From Synechococcus sp. MW101C3 (GTDB taxonomy: Bacteria; Cyanobacteriota; Cyanobacteriia; PCC-6307; Cyanobiaceae), in contig NZ_NQKX01000003.1 in the NCBI RefSeq assembly GCF_002252635.1, positions 62,001 through 126,000 on the forward strand: a DNA stretch of 64,000 bases, written 5' to 3'. Below are positions 55,255-62,715 of this stretch, in pieces. Under the pieces are notes generated by a model. That model was not told the DNA's origin and ran no database searches. It saw only the letters and a program-made list of their open reading frames with translations. Numbering within the stretch: the first letter of the stretch is position 1; every line of letters starts with the position of its first letter. The translations under genes and the position numbers were made by a program.

Positions 55255-55595
55255 GCGGAGCGCAGATCGTGGTGTGCTCTTCCTCACTCCTGCCCCCCTG
55301 CAGAGAGGCCCCATCGCCCTTGTCCCCATTGAACGACGGCCCCGCCGACAGCCTGCTGGGCAGCCTGTGCCGTGAAATGGGCAAGCTGCTCAGCCGGCGG
55401 CGCCAGATCGCCACGCAATTGACGCGCTGCCGTGATGCCGGCCTGATCCGCAGACTGCAGGGTGAATTGCAGCGCATGGCGGTGCGGCAGGCCGAAGTGC
55501 ACGCTGTCGGTCTGGCACTACGCCGTGCCCCAGGACTGGATCCCTTCAGTGTGGCCTTTCTGGTGGAACTCAGCCGCCGCCACAGCCTGGCCTGA
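55251..55595 (+). CDS. Small hypothetical helical protein
   Basis: The frame begins at TTG 55251, overlapping the regulator stop (TTGA). A shorter start at ATG 55377 (MGKLLSRRRQIATQLTRCRD) is also possible. The C-terminal about 75 residues form a basic, helical domain. It is probably cotranscribed with the Crp-family gene. No family is recognised. Confidence 0.5.
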   Translation: MSGAQIVVCSSSLLPPCREAPSPLSPLNDGPADSLLGSLCREMGKLLSRRRQIATQLTRCRDAGLIRRLQGELQRMAVRQAEVHAVGLALRRAPGLDPFSVAFLVELSRRHSLA

Positions 55596-55755
55596 TGAAC
55601 CGTGGACTAAGCCGTTCAAAGAACAAGCGGGCCTGAAGCAAACAACCAGAGCCATGGCCTGGACATAGCGGATAGGCCTCAGGCTGAACAAGCGGTGGAA
55701 ATGATGCTCAAGACCAAAGAGACACCGCCGATCTCCAGGCACCTTCAGGCCGGAA

Positions 55756-56331
55756 TCATGCCGCCAGTTTGGACGGTGTTGCTTTGCCACCCTCGAGCTC
55801 GGCATCAAGGATCAGCAGCGCCGCAGATTCGCCCCCAGCCAGGCGCCAACGACCGAGCCGGTGGGCCGCCTCATCTTCAGAGGCCGTCTGCTGATCAATC
55901 AAGGGATCCAGAAACACAGTGGTGCGCACATCGCCGGATTGCTCTGCCAATGCATACAACTGATGCAAAGAGGTGGTGACATCCACTTCCATCTGAAAAA
56001 CAGACAGAAGCACGTCCTCGATGTCGTTCCACACCTGCTTGGGCGCATTGATACCGCCCAGAACCACAGGCTGGCCACGGGCGATCAGGTAATCGGCGAA
56101 CAGGCCGGCGTGATTGCGTTCCTGATCCGATTCCGCCTTGAACGTGCGGGAGAAGCCACGCAGATCGCGCTCGGCGAACCAGACGGCCAGGGCCCAATAG
56201 GCGGAGCTGGCGTTCAATTCCATCGCCAGATGCTGCTGAAGCGCCTCAAGCAGCACCTCCTGCATGGGCTGGGCCACCGGCCGCCCGCCGCTCAGGAGGG
56301 TGCCAGTGGCGTGCTGAGTGCCAAGAACCAT
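55756..56331 (-). CDS. Ferritin (iron storage), copy 1
   Basis: This 191-residue four-helix ferritin oxidises and stores iron in a 24-mer shell. The ferroxidase-type ligands are visible: Glu in ELNASSAYWAL near residue 38, ExxH in DQERNHAGLF near residue 71, a second Glu in QMEVDVTTSLHQLY, and EDEAAHRLG near residue 150. The N-terminus is about 20 residues longer than copy 2 (58855). It lies opposite to the Crp-family gene cluster. Confidence 0.93.
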   Translation of the reverse strand: MVLGTQHATGTLLSGGRPVAQPMQEVLLEALQQHLAMELNASSAYWALAVWFAERDLRGFSRTFKAESDQERNHAGLFADYLIARGQPVVLGGINAPKQVWNDIEDVLLSVFQMEVDVTTSLHQLYALAEQSGDVRTTVFLDPLIDQQTASEDEAAHRLGRWRLAGGESAALLILDAELEGGKATPSKLAA

Positions 56332-56498
56332 GGGTGCAATCCGCTTGATGCCGACTCAGCTTAGAGAGGCGGAAGGGCAAACAGTTCAGCGGCTCGATCC
56401 AGCACAGCGGCATGTTCGATTTGTCACACCCTGAGGTGATCACAATAGGAAAGTCGCCAGCTCAACCACCTAGAGTTGATGGAGTCTGTCTGAATGCC

Positions 56499-56654
56499 AT
56501 GGCCGGAGCGGCCTCTCACTCTGAACAACTCACTGCCACCCAACCCACAGCCACACGGCAACGTCGCGATCGCATCCGAATCGCCAAGAAAAAAGGGTGC
56601 AAGCGTTCAAAGTGTTCGAACTGGAAAGGCGGCTCCTGCCGCTGCGGCCGTTGA
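56499..56654 (+). CDS. Cys-rich mini-protein, 51 aa
   Basis: ATG 56499 gives MAGAASHSEQLTATQPTATR, followed by a basic stretch and CKRSKCSNWKGGSCRCGR at the end. Four Cys in C-x4-C-x8-C-x-C spacing could bind a metal or an Fe-S cluster. It lies about 155 bases upstream of the ABC ATPase gene on the same strand, within the iron locus. No family is recognised. The frame opens earlier (56412), but the short start has the better composition. Confidence 0.5.
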   Translation: MAGAASHSEQLTATQPTATRQRRDRIRIAKKKGCKRSKCSNWKGGSCRCGR

Positions 56655-56809
56655 TCACGCAGCAGCATCAATTGCAATCCGATTTGCGGTTCGTAGTCGC
56701 CACTCTGGGCCGCCCGCTGCCGGCACCTTGGAGGCCTCGTTTCCGGTGCCGCCAGCATCTGATGGGGATCACCCTTCAGGCCGTCGTCAGCACAGGGGAG
56801 GTCTGATTC

Positions 56810-57970
56810 ATGCTGCAGTCGCATCAATCTGACCGACCATCTCCCGATCCCACTGTTCTCCACGCGCCCAATCCTGCTTCTCTCCACGCGATCGAACTGC
56901 AAGGTCTGTGGCACCGGTTTCCCGGTGGCTGCGGCGGTTCGGAATGGACCCTGCAAGGCATTGATCTGCGTCTTGAGCGGGGCGAACTGGTGGGCTTGCT
57001 GGGCCCATCCGGCTGCGGCAAAACCACCTTGCTGCGCCTGATCGCCGGCTTCGAATGGCCGCAGCGGGGCGTGATCCGCCTGGCGGGCCGCGAGGTGTCC
57101 GGTCCGAACTGCTGCCTTGCTCCCGAGCGCCGCGGCGTGGGCATGGTCTTTCAGGATTACGCCCTGTTCCCCCACCTCACGGCCTGGGGCAATGTCTGTT
57201 TCGGCCTCAGACAACGGCAGAACAAGGGCCGTGCCGCCTGGCTGGTCAACCTGCTGGGTCTGAGTGAACTGGCGGAGCGCTACCCGCACGAGCTCTCCGG
57301 TGGCCAGCGTCAGCGGCTCGCCCTGGCGCGCGCTCTGGCGCCGGAACCGGCGGTGGTGCTTCTCGATGAGCCCTTTTCCAACCTGGATGTGGAAGTGCGG
57401 CTGCGGCTGCGCAGCGAATTGCCCACCGTGCTGGCGCAGTGCGGCACGAGCGGACTGATCGTCACCCACGACCCCGAAGAGGCGCTTGCGATCTGTGATC
57501 GGGTGGCGGTGCTTCATGACGGTCGTCTGCACCAATGCGCCAGCCCTCAGCAACTGGTCCACCAACCCGCCACCTCCTTCGTGGGGCGTTTCGTGCTGCA
57601 AGGCAATGTGCTGCCGGCCTGGTGGCAGGGCTCGGATCTGCACACACTGCTGGGGCCGGTGCAGCCGCTCAGCGGTCCCTCCCTCCCGCGCCTGAGTGTT
57701 CAGGAAGCAGCCGTGGAGGTGCTGGTGAGCCCCGACGACATTGAGCTGGAGGCGGACGATTCCGGCGCCGGCAAAGTGATGGGCCGCGAGTTTCTGGGCC
57801 GCAGCTGGCTCTATCAGGTGGAGCAGGGGGATGTGCGCCTGCGTGTACGCAGACCCATGGACATGCCGCTGCAGATCGGCCAGCACTGCGCCTTGCGTCT
57901 GCGTCCTTCTGCCGTGGTGAAAACCTTTCCAGCCACGTACAGCCCTCAACCCACGCTGGTTCCGAGCTGA
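56810..57970 (+). CDS. ABC transporter ATPase of the Fe3+ (FutC/FbpC) type
   Basis: This 386-residue ATPase energises an importer. Walker A is GPSGCGKTT (near residue 63) and the Q-loop FQDYALFPHLT. The signature is LSGGQRQRLALARAL, Walker B VVLLDEPFSNLD, and the switch His THD. The C-terminal third has a TOBE-like domain (VLVSPDDIELE, GREFLGRSWLYQV). This matches iron(III)/spermidine-putrescine-type ATPases. The iron neighbourhood supports FutC, but no permease or binding protein is adjacent. Confidence 0.9.
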   Translation: MLQSHQSDRPSPDPTVLHAPNPASLHAIELQGLWHRFPGGCGGSEWTLQGIDLRLERGELVGLLGPSGCGKTTLLRLIAGFEWPQRGVIRLAGREVSGPNCCLAPERRGVGMVFQDYALFPHLTAWGNVCFGLRQRQNKGRAAWLVNLLGLSELAERYPHELSGGQRQRLALARALAPEPAVVLLDEPFSNLDVEVRLRLRSELPTVLAQCGTSGLIVTHDPEEALAICDRVAVLHDGRLHQCASPQQLVHQPATSFVGRFVLQGNVLPAWWQGSDLHTLLGPVQPLSGPSLPRLSVQEAAVEVLVSPDDIELEADDSGAGKVMGREFLGRSWLYQVEQGDVRLRVRRPMDMPLQIGQHCALRLRPSAVVKTFPATYSPQPTLVPS

Positions 57971-57972
57971 GA

Positions 57973-58005
57973 AAAAACTCCCTCAGCCCACCTGGTGAGG
58001 GAGTC
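57973..58005 (-). terminator. Intrinsic terminator (minus strand)
   Basis: A 9-bp stem, ACTCCCTCA/TGAGGGAGT (57978-57986 with 57997-58005), encloses a 10-base loop. On the minus strand it is followed by six T. It would end transcription of the small minus-strand gene at 58116-58352 and may also slow read-through of the ABC ATPase gene from the other side. Confidence 0.75.
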
Positions 58006-58115
58006 CGTCTCCGCCATCACTGTGGGCGCAATCAGTCAGAGGTGCTGTCATCTTCAGCGCCTCATCCTGTGGCCAATGGCACCTCCAGCGAACAGGAATG
58101 CCACTCAGCGCCGGA

Positions 58116-58352
58116 TCAGCCCTCAGGGTCATATTCAATGCGCATCCATAACGTGCGATGGCTGTCTGGTTGCCTGAGCAATTCGAGATGCTCACACTTA
58201 AGGCAGCGTGCAGCGGCACTGTTGCCTTGCCTCTCCAGCTGGGCCATACGCTCCAAGCACCATTGCTGAATGGCACAGAGCTCATCGGTGCGCTTCCTGG
58301 TGCGCTGCTCCACGGGCAGGCGGGGAAGTTCACCGGAAAAATCATTGGGCAT
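58116..58352 (-). CDS. Small hypothetical protein, paralog of the 61891-62124 product
   Basis: In this 78-residue protein the core ..IQQWCLERMAQLERQG.. and RCLKCEHLELLRQPDSHRTL matches LRDWCMERLSLLSLRS and RCLTSEHLEMLVETNAWNIL of the second copy at about 62 kb. An intrinsic terminator follows. The family is unknown to me. Both copies flank the ferritin/isiA/isiB group, so a role in the iron-stress response is possible. Confidence 0.65.
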   Translation of the reverse strand: MPNDFSGELPRLPVEQRTRKRTDELCAIQQWCLERMAQLERQGNSAAARCLKCEHLELLRQPDSHRTLWMRIEYDPEG

Positions 58353-58447
58353 GGGCGGATCCGTTTGGGGGTCAGGGAGAACTCAGTGGAGTCGGGAAGG
58401 GATGACAACCAGCAGATCATGGGTTTCAGAACGTCACCGGGTCGGCC

Positions 58448-58536
58448 ATGAATCAAAGGGCCTGGTCATGGATCGAAGGGCTTGGTGATGGTTGGAAGAG
58501 CCTGGTTCTGTCACACATGGACGGAAAGACTTGGTG
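58448..58536. repeat. 20-base tandem repeats
   Basis: Three adjacent 20-base units of the type ATGGATCGAAGGGCTTGGTG (58448-58507), imperfect, and a fourth after nine bases (58517-58536). They lie in the non-coding region upstream of ferritin copy 2. Confidence 0.75.
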
Positions 58537-58563
58537 ATCGTGATGCAAATCGTGGACTGCAGA

Positions 58564-58638
58564 TCGCAACCACAACGCATGGCGCAAGTCGGAACCACAG
58601 CTCATGGCGCAAGTCGCAACCACAGCTGATGGCATCAG
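58564..58638. repeat. 25-base tandem repeats, three copies
   Basis: Three adjacent 25-base units beginning TCGCAACCACA and ending CATGGCGCAAG (58564-58588, 58589-58613, 58614-58638), differing at a few positions. Their role is unknown. Confidence 0.75.
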
Positions 58639-58854
58639 GAGGTTCAGGGATTGCAGATTGTTGTCGGCAGATTCTCTCTGAAGCAGCAGCCGATCAACGC
58701 GATGAAAGTCACGAGCGGTGGTGATCGATGGTTCGAAGGGCAGTCGTGTGCAATCGCTCATACCCTCTCCGGGCAGACACGACAACCTGTGAACTCTGGC
58801 TCACGGGGAGCACTCAGGTTGCTAGATCAAGAGAGACATCACTGAACGAACCAC

Positions 58855-59400
58855 ATGAAAGAGTTGACGCAAGCGATCAACACCCACCTGGAGGCTGAGT
58901 TTCACGCCAGCCATAGCTACCTGTCGATGTCGATCTGGCTGCGGGAGAAGGATCTTGCCGGCTTCGCCGAATACATGCTCAACAAAAGCAATGAGGAGCG
59001 AGGTCATGCCTCCCGCATGATCGATTATCTGCTCGACTGTGACGAACAGGTGATTCTGCCCACCATTCAGTCGCCGCAACGCTCCTGGGACTCCACCCAG
59101 GCGTTGTTCGATCAGGTGCTCGTGATGGAGAAAGCCGTCACAGCCTCCATCAACCGTCTGTACACCTTGGCGGAAGCGGATGGGGAGCGAAGCGCTTCCG
59201 CCATGTTGGATTGGTTTGTCGAAGAACAGATCCAGGAAGAGGCGGAAGCCCGCTTTGTGCTGCAGCGTCTGCGCTTGGCAGGGGACAACTCCGCCGCCTT
59301 GTTGCTCCTGGATCAGCAGTTCCTTGATGGCACCGCTCTCGCCAGCGTGAAGCGTGCGGCCAGCCGCTATCGGGGTGGCGGTGGTGGTGGCGCCGCCTGA
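58855..59400 (+). CDS. Ferritin (iron storage), copy 2
   Basis: This 181-residue ferritin has Glu in EAEFHASHSYLSM near residue 15 and ExxH in NEERGHASRMI near residue 48. Helix-3 Glu is in VMEKAVTASINRLY, and EEQIQEEAEARF lies near residue 125. The Gly-rich tail (GGGGGG) is unusual. It is encoded in the same direction as isiA, about 260 bases upstream, and could be part of the same response. Confidence 0.94.
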   Translation: MKELTQAINTHLEAEFHASHSYLSMSIWLREKDLAGFAEYMLNKSNEERGHASRMIDYLLDCDEQVILPTIQSPQRSWDSTQALFDQVLVMEKAVTASINRLYTLAEADGERSASAMLDWFVEEQIQEEAEARFVLQRLRLAGDNSAALLLLDQQFLDGTALASVKRAASRYRGGGGGGAA

Positions 59401-59661
59401 GAGTCGCCATTGCCCGTGGTGAGGGGCTTCTGGGGCGTTGTGACGAGTGGCCTGTTCCTGAAGGAAGCCGTTCTGGTGAGGTTTCAGCCACTGCCCCGCC
59501 AACTCCAACCAAGCGCATGGCCTCGGTCATTGTCCGCAAAGGCACGACACGAACGCTTCATTGATACACAATCCCGTACGCAATCAGCTGCCAGATAGTC
59601 ATTTCACACGCATCAGTCGCTTGAGCTTCAACTTACATTGGCGCTGCCTCGCGCAAGCTAG

Positions 59662-60687
59662 ATGCAATCGTACGGAAACCCAAAGGTCAATTTTGACTGG
59701 TGGGCAGGCAATTCACTGGTGACCAATGAAGCCGGCACATTCATTTCAGCGCATGCTGCTCATGCCGGCTTGATCATGTTCTGGGCGGGCTCGTTCACCA
59801 TCTACGAGCTCAGCCGTTACGACCCTGCCCAGCCGATGGGTGAGCAAGGCCTGATTCTTCTGCCAAACCTGGCGCGCCTTGGTCTTGGCGTTGGGGAAGG
59901 TGGTGTGATCGCCCACGCGGAGCCGATCATCGCCATCGCCGCCTTCCACCTGGTGAGCGCCGCCGTACTGGCCGCCGGAGGGATGTGGCACCTCTTCCGT
60001 GCCCCCACCGACCTTGGCACCACGCAGGGCGGCGCCAAGCGCTTCAACTTCGACTGGGAAGACCCTGCCAAGCTGGGGGTGATCCTGGGCCATCACCTGA
60101 TCTTCCTGGGCTTGGGAGCCATTGCGTTTGTTGAACTGGCCAAGCGGGTGGGCATCTACGACCCTGCCCTCCAAGCGGTTCGAACCGTGCAACCGCACGT
60201 GGATCTGGCCACAATCTGGGGCTATCAGACCAGCTTCCTCTCGATCTCCAGCCTGGAAGATGTGATCGGTGGCCATGTGGTGATCGCCTTCATGCTCACC
60301 GTGGGCGGGGTATGGCACATCCTGGTGCCACCGTTGCCCTTCGCACGCAAGCTGGTTCTTCAATCGGCCGAATCGATTCTGTCGTACTCCATTGGATCGG
60401 TGGCCTTGATGGGATTTGTGGCCAGCCTCTGGTGTGCCTCGAACACCACCGTGTATCCGGTGGAATACTTTGGGCCTGCGCTCACGCTGAAATTTTCCTT
60501 CTCTCCCTACTTCGCCGACAGCGTGGATCTGCCGTTGGGGGTTCACACCGCTCGTGCCTGGCTGGCGAATGCCCACTTCTTTCTGGCCTTCTTCTTCCTG
60601 CAGGGCCATCTCTGGCACGCTCTGCGGGCTCTCGGCTTTGATTTCCGCCGGGTAGGCAAGGCACTTGAAATGATGGAGACTGCCTGA
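59662..60687 (+). CDS. isiA: Iron-stress-induced chlorophyll-binding protein IsiA (CP43')
   Basis: This 341-residue antenna protein forms rings around photosystem I under iron limitation. The N-terminus [20 protein letters not shown] and six membrane helices with conserved His ligands ([83 protein letters not shown]) are typical. The large lumenal loop of PsbC is missing, which distinguishes IsiA/Pcb from PsbC. Iron regulation by Fur is expected, but I do not see a clear consensus box upstream. Confidence 0.95.
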   Translation: MQSYGNPKVNFDWWAGNSLVTNEAGTFISAHAAHAGLIMFWAGSFTIYELSRYDPAQPMGEQGLILLPNLARLGLGVGEGGVIAHAEPIIAIAAFHLVSAAVLAAGGMWHLFRAPTDLGTTQGGAKRFNFDWEDPAKLGVILGHHLIFLGLGAIAFVELAKRVGIYDPALQAVRTVQPHVDLATIWGYQTSFLSISSLEDVIGGHVVIAFMLTVGGVWHILVPPLPFARKLVLQSAESILSYSIGSVALMGFVASLWCASNTTVYPVEYFGPALTLKFSFSPYFADSVDLPLGVHTARAWLANAHFFLAFFFLQGHLWHALRALGFDFRRVGKALEMMETA

Positions 60688-60814
60688 AACTCCAACGTTG
60701 AGTGAACACCGCTGCTGAACCTCCACAGGTGAAACAGTGTGGAAACTCGTCTGCGTTTACCGCAACCAGGGGAAGCCCAGCTGTCAGAACCACGACTGTG
60801 AGATTCACAACTTG

Positions 60815-60840
60815 CCCTGGCCTTCCGGCCAGGGCTTTCT
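60815..60840 (+). terminator. Intrinsic terminator after isiA
   Basis: An 8-bp perfect stem CCCTGGCC/GGCCAGGG (60815-60822 and 60827-60834) with a TTCC loop is followed by CTTTCT. It lies about 130 bases after the isiA stop and would separate isiA from isiB. Confidence 0.7.
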
Positions 60841-60865
60841 GCTGCGGGCGGCTGCACGCTGAAAG

Positions 60866-61183
60866 TCAGAATAGCGACACAGGACTGAGAGAATCAATCA
60901 GCTCCCGTTCAAGCTCAGCCTTGATCACCTCAACCGCCTGCAACTCCTGATAAAGCTGAGCCAATGTCTGTTCCTGCACCTGGATGCCCTGCACCAGGGC
61001 AAGCTGCTCCTGGGTGAGACCCGGATACTCCAGGCTGAGCTTCTGGATGGGCTGATGCTGGCGGATCTTGCCCAGCAAAGCCGGCCCATGGACGGCTGGC
61101 GTGTTGCAGTGGTGGGGTGTAAAGGCACAGGAGGGCCAGGAGGAGATGGCTGTGAAACTGAGCGTGTTGGGCATGGAATACAA
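60866..61183 (-). CDS. Small hypothetical protein with coiled-coil C-terminus
   Basis: The frame of 105 residues ends with a helical, Gln/Glu-rich segment (LTQEQLALVQGIQVQEQTLA) typical of a coiled coil. The N-terminus (MYSMPNTLSFTAISSWPSCA) is weakly signal-like. It lies on the minus strand between isiA and isiB. A perfect 8-bp-arm palindrome (61193-61209) lies right upstream of its start. No family is recognised. Confidence 0.5.
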   Translation of the reverse strand: MYSMPNTLSFTAISSWPSCAFTPHHCNTPAVHGPALLGKIRQHQPIQKLSLEYPGLTQEQLALVQGIQVQEQTLAQLYQELQAVEVIKAELERELIDSLSPVSLF

Positions 61184-61192
61184 GGCAACAGG

Positions 61193-61209
61193 ATCAACGT
61201 AACGTTGAT
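61193..61209. promoter_or_regulatory. 17-base palindrome (possible operator)
   Basis: ATCAACGT-A-ACGTTGAT is a perfect inverted repeat between isiB (plus) and the small gene on the minus strand. A related dyad, AGAAC-ATCAAC-GTTCT (61305-61320), sharing ATCAACGTT, lies 11 bases before the isiB start. The regulator is unknown; both could be protein-binding sites. Confidence 0.45.
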
Positions 61210-61331
61210 GACTTGATCGCCTGAATCCATTGATGCTGACCTTATGTCGGCAATGTCACCTGTCGATGTCGTTCCACACAGCTCCACAAGGACTGCTGGT
61301 GATTAGAACATCAACGTTCTGATTCAGCACA

Positions 61332-61856
61332 ATGCCCGTTCGCATCTTGTTTGCCACCACCACCGGAAAAACGGAGGGCGTTGCCACCCGCCTCGCTGAG
61401 CTGATCGGACCCTCTGCCAGCGTGCAGGATGTGGGTGATCTCGACGCTACCGAGGAGTTGGAAGCTTCGGGCGACCTGATCTGTTGCGTGCCCACCTGGA
61501 ACACCGGAGCAGATTCGATGCGCTCCGGAACCGCCTGGGACAGCCACGTGGAAAGCATCCCTGACCTGCAGATGAGCGGTCGAACGGTGGCGATTGTGGG
61601 CCTGGGAGATTCTTCCTCCTACTCCGATTACTTCTGCGATGCCATGGAAGAGCTCTACACGGCATTCATCCAGTCTGGGGCCAGAATGGTCGGCAAGGTA
61701 TCACCCGCTAGCTACGACTTTTCAGAATCAAAGAGTGTGGTGAATGGGCTGTTCTGCGGCCTGCCTCTCGATGAAGACAGTGAACCCGATGTCACTGATG
61801 AACGACTTGCGCAGTGGGTGAAGCAGCTGCAATCAGAAGCTCCCGGGATGTTCTGA
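61332..61856 (+). CDS. isiB: Flavodoxin
   Basis: This 174-residue FMN electron carrier replaces ferredoxin under iron limitation. The phosphate loop ATTTGKTEG (near residue 9), the W loop PTWNTGADSM (Trp near residue 56) and GLGDSSSYSDYFCDA (near residue 94) are all present. The length is that of long-chain cyanobacterial flavodoxins. It is usually cotranscribed with isiA, but here a terminator and a minus-strand gene stand between them, so a separate promoter is expected. Confidence 0.96.
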   Translation: MPVRILFATTTGKTEGVATRLAELIGPSASVQDVGDLDATEELEASGDLICCVPTWNTGADSMRSGTAWDSHVESIPDLQMSGRTVAIVGLGDSSSYSDYFCDAMEELYTAFIQSGARMVGKVSPASYDFSESKSVVNGLFCGLPLDEDSEPDVTDERLAQWVKQLQSEAPGMF

Positions 61857-61890
61857 CACTCTGGAGCCAATCCTCTGGGTAGTGATTGCG

Positions 61891-62124
61891 TCAGCCTTCG
61901 TCGTTCCGGGGTCTCCAACAGGAGGGAAGCCAGAGGATGTTCCAGGCATTGGTTTCCACCAGCATCTCAAGATGCTCACTGGTCAGGCAGCGGTCATCTT
62001 CCAGATCGGATCGCAACGACAGCAGTGAAAGGCGTTCCATGCACCAATCCCTGAGGCTGGTGAGCTGCAGGATGCGATTGAGGATCTCGTTCTCTTCGCT
62101 TGAGTGCATCTGAGACTCGTCCAT
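61891..62124 (-). CDS. Small hypothetical protein, paralog of the 58116-58352 product
   Basis: From ATG 62124 the 77-residue protein begins MDESQMHSSEENEILNRILQ. It shares the W-C-xER core and RCLxxEHLEML block with the protein at 58.1 kb. The frame extends to 62220 without useful sequence. It is convergent with isiB. No function is known to me. Confidence 0.62.
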   Translation of the reverse strand: MDESQMHSSEENEILNRILQLTSLRDWCMERLSLLSLRSDLEDDRCLTSEHLEMLVETNAWNILWLPSCWRPRNDEG

Positions 62125-62304
62125 CACGATCACGCCATGGCAGTGCGATGAGATCATCATCATGGGGTGTGCTGTGCCTTGCCTTGGAAATGCGACGCAC
62201 GGGCGTAGCAAATAAACCAACGACGTCCTGGCTCATCATTCTCCATGTCCTCCCGAGAAGGTTGATTATGACGAAGGGGATCATGACTCGTCGATCTTGA
62301 GAAG

Positions 62305-62379
62305 ACTGATCCGGACTTGACTGATCCGGGCTTAGTTGATCCAGGTTTGGCTGATCCTGCTCAGGCTGATCCTGGATCA
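62305..62379. repeat. 15-base tandem repeat, five copies
   Basis: Five adjacent 15-base units with consensus [A/G]CTGATCC(G)G-like sequence (62305-62319, 62320-62334, 62335-62349, 62350-62364, 62365-62379), all sharing TGATCC. Read on the minus strand they would encode a DQPxx/DQSSx pentapeptide ladder, but no real gene is established there. Confidence 0.75.
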
Positions 62380-62715
62380 CCACACAGCCTGGGTCAACTG
62401 TGCAATCGGTCCTTGATCCAAGGCCTGTGGCTTGACTGCCTCTGCAGGATGTTCATCAAGCGCGATGCGTTCAGGATTCAAGGTCCCCCCATCCCGTGCG
62501 CTCCGGCGGCATGCCGCGCATCAAGGGCGATCAACTGTCGTTGTCACAGGATCCTTGCCTGATCCATCGTCGACGCATCTAGGGCACGTCTTCGTTGGGC
62601 CACAAGTCCTGATCTGCACTGTCATTCCTCTTCCGCAGATTGACCACGGAGCCAGTTGCGGACGACCAGGCCTTCGTGAGGCACCACTGCAGCTGGAGCA
62701 GCGCCATCGTGGGCC

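Noticed and set aside
56516-57949. 477-codon minus-strand ORF over the ABC ATPase
   Set aside because: Antisense shadow. The plus-strand frame has Walker A/B and signature motifs.
58448-58638. CRISPR array
   Set aside because: The 20- and 25-base repeats are directly adjacent without spacers, and no cas gene is present.
59662-60687. psbC (CP43) instead of isiA
   Set aside because: At 341 residues it lacks the large lumenal loop, and it lies beside flavodoxin and ferritin genes.
59662-60687. Antisense RNA IsrR within isiA
   Set aside because: Known from Synechocystis, but nothing in this sequence shows a promoter for it.
62305-62379. CRISPR array at the 15-base repeats
   Set aside because: Units are too short and have no spacers.
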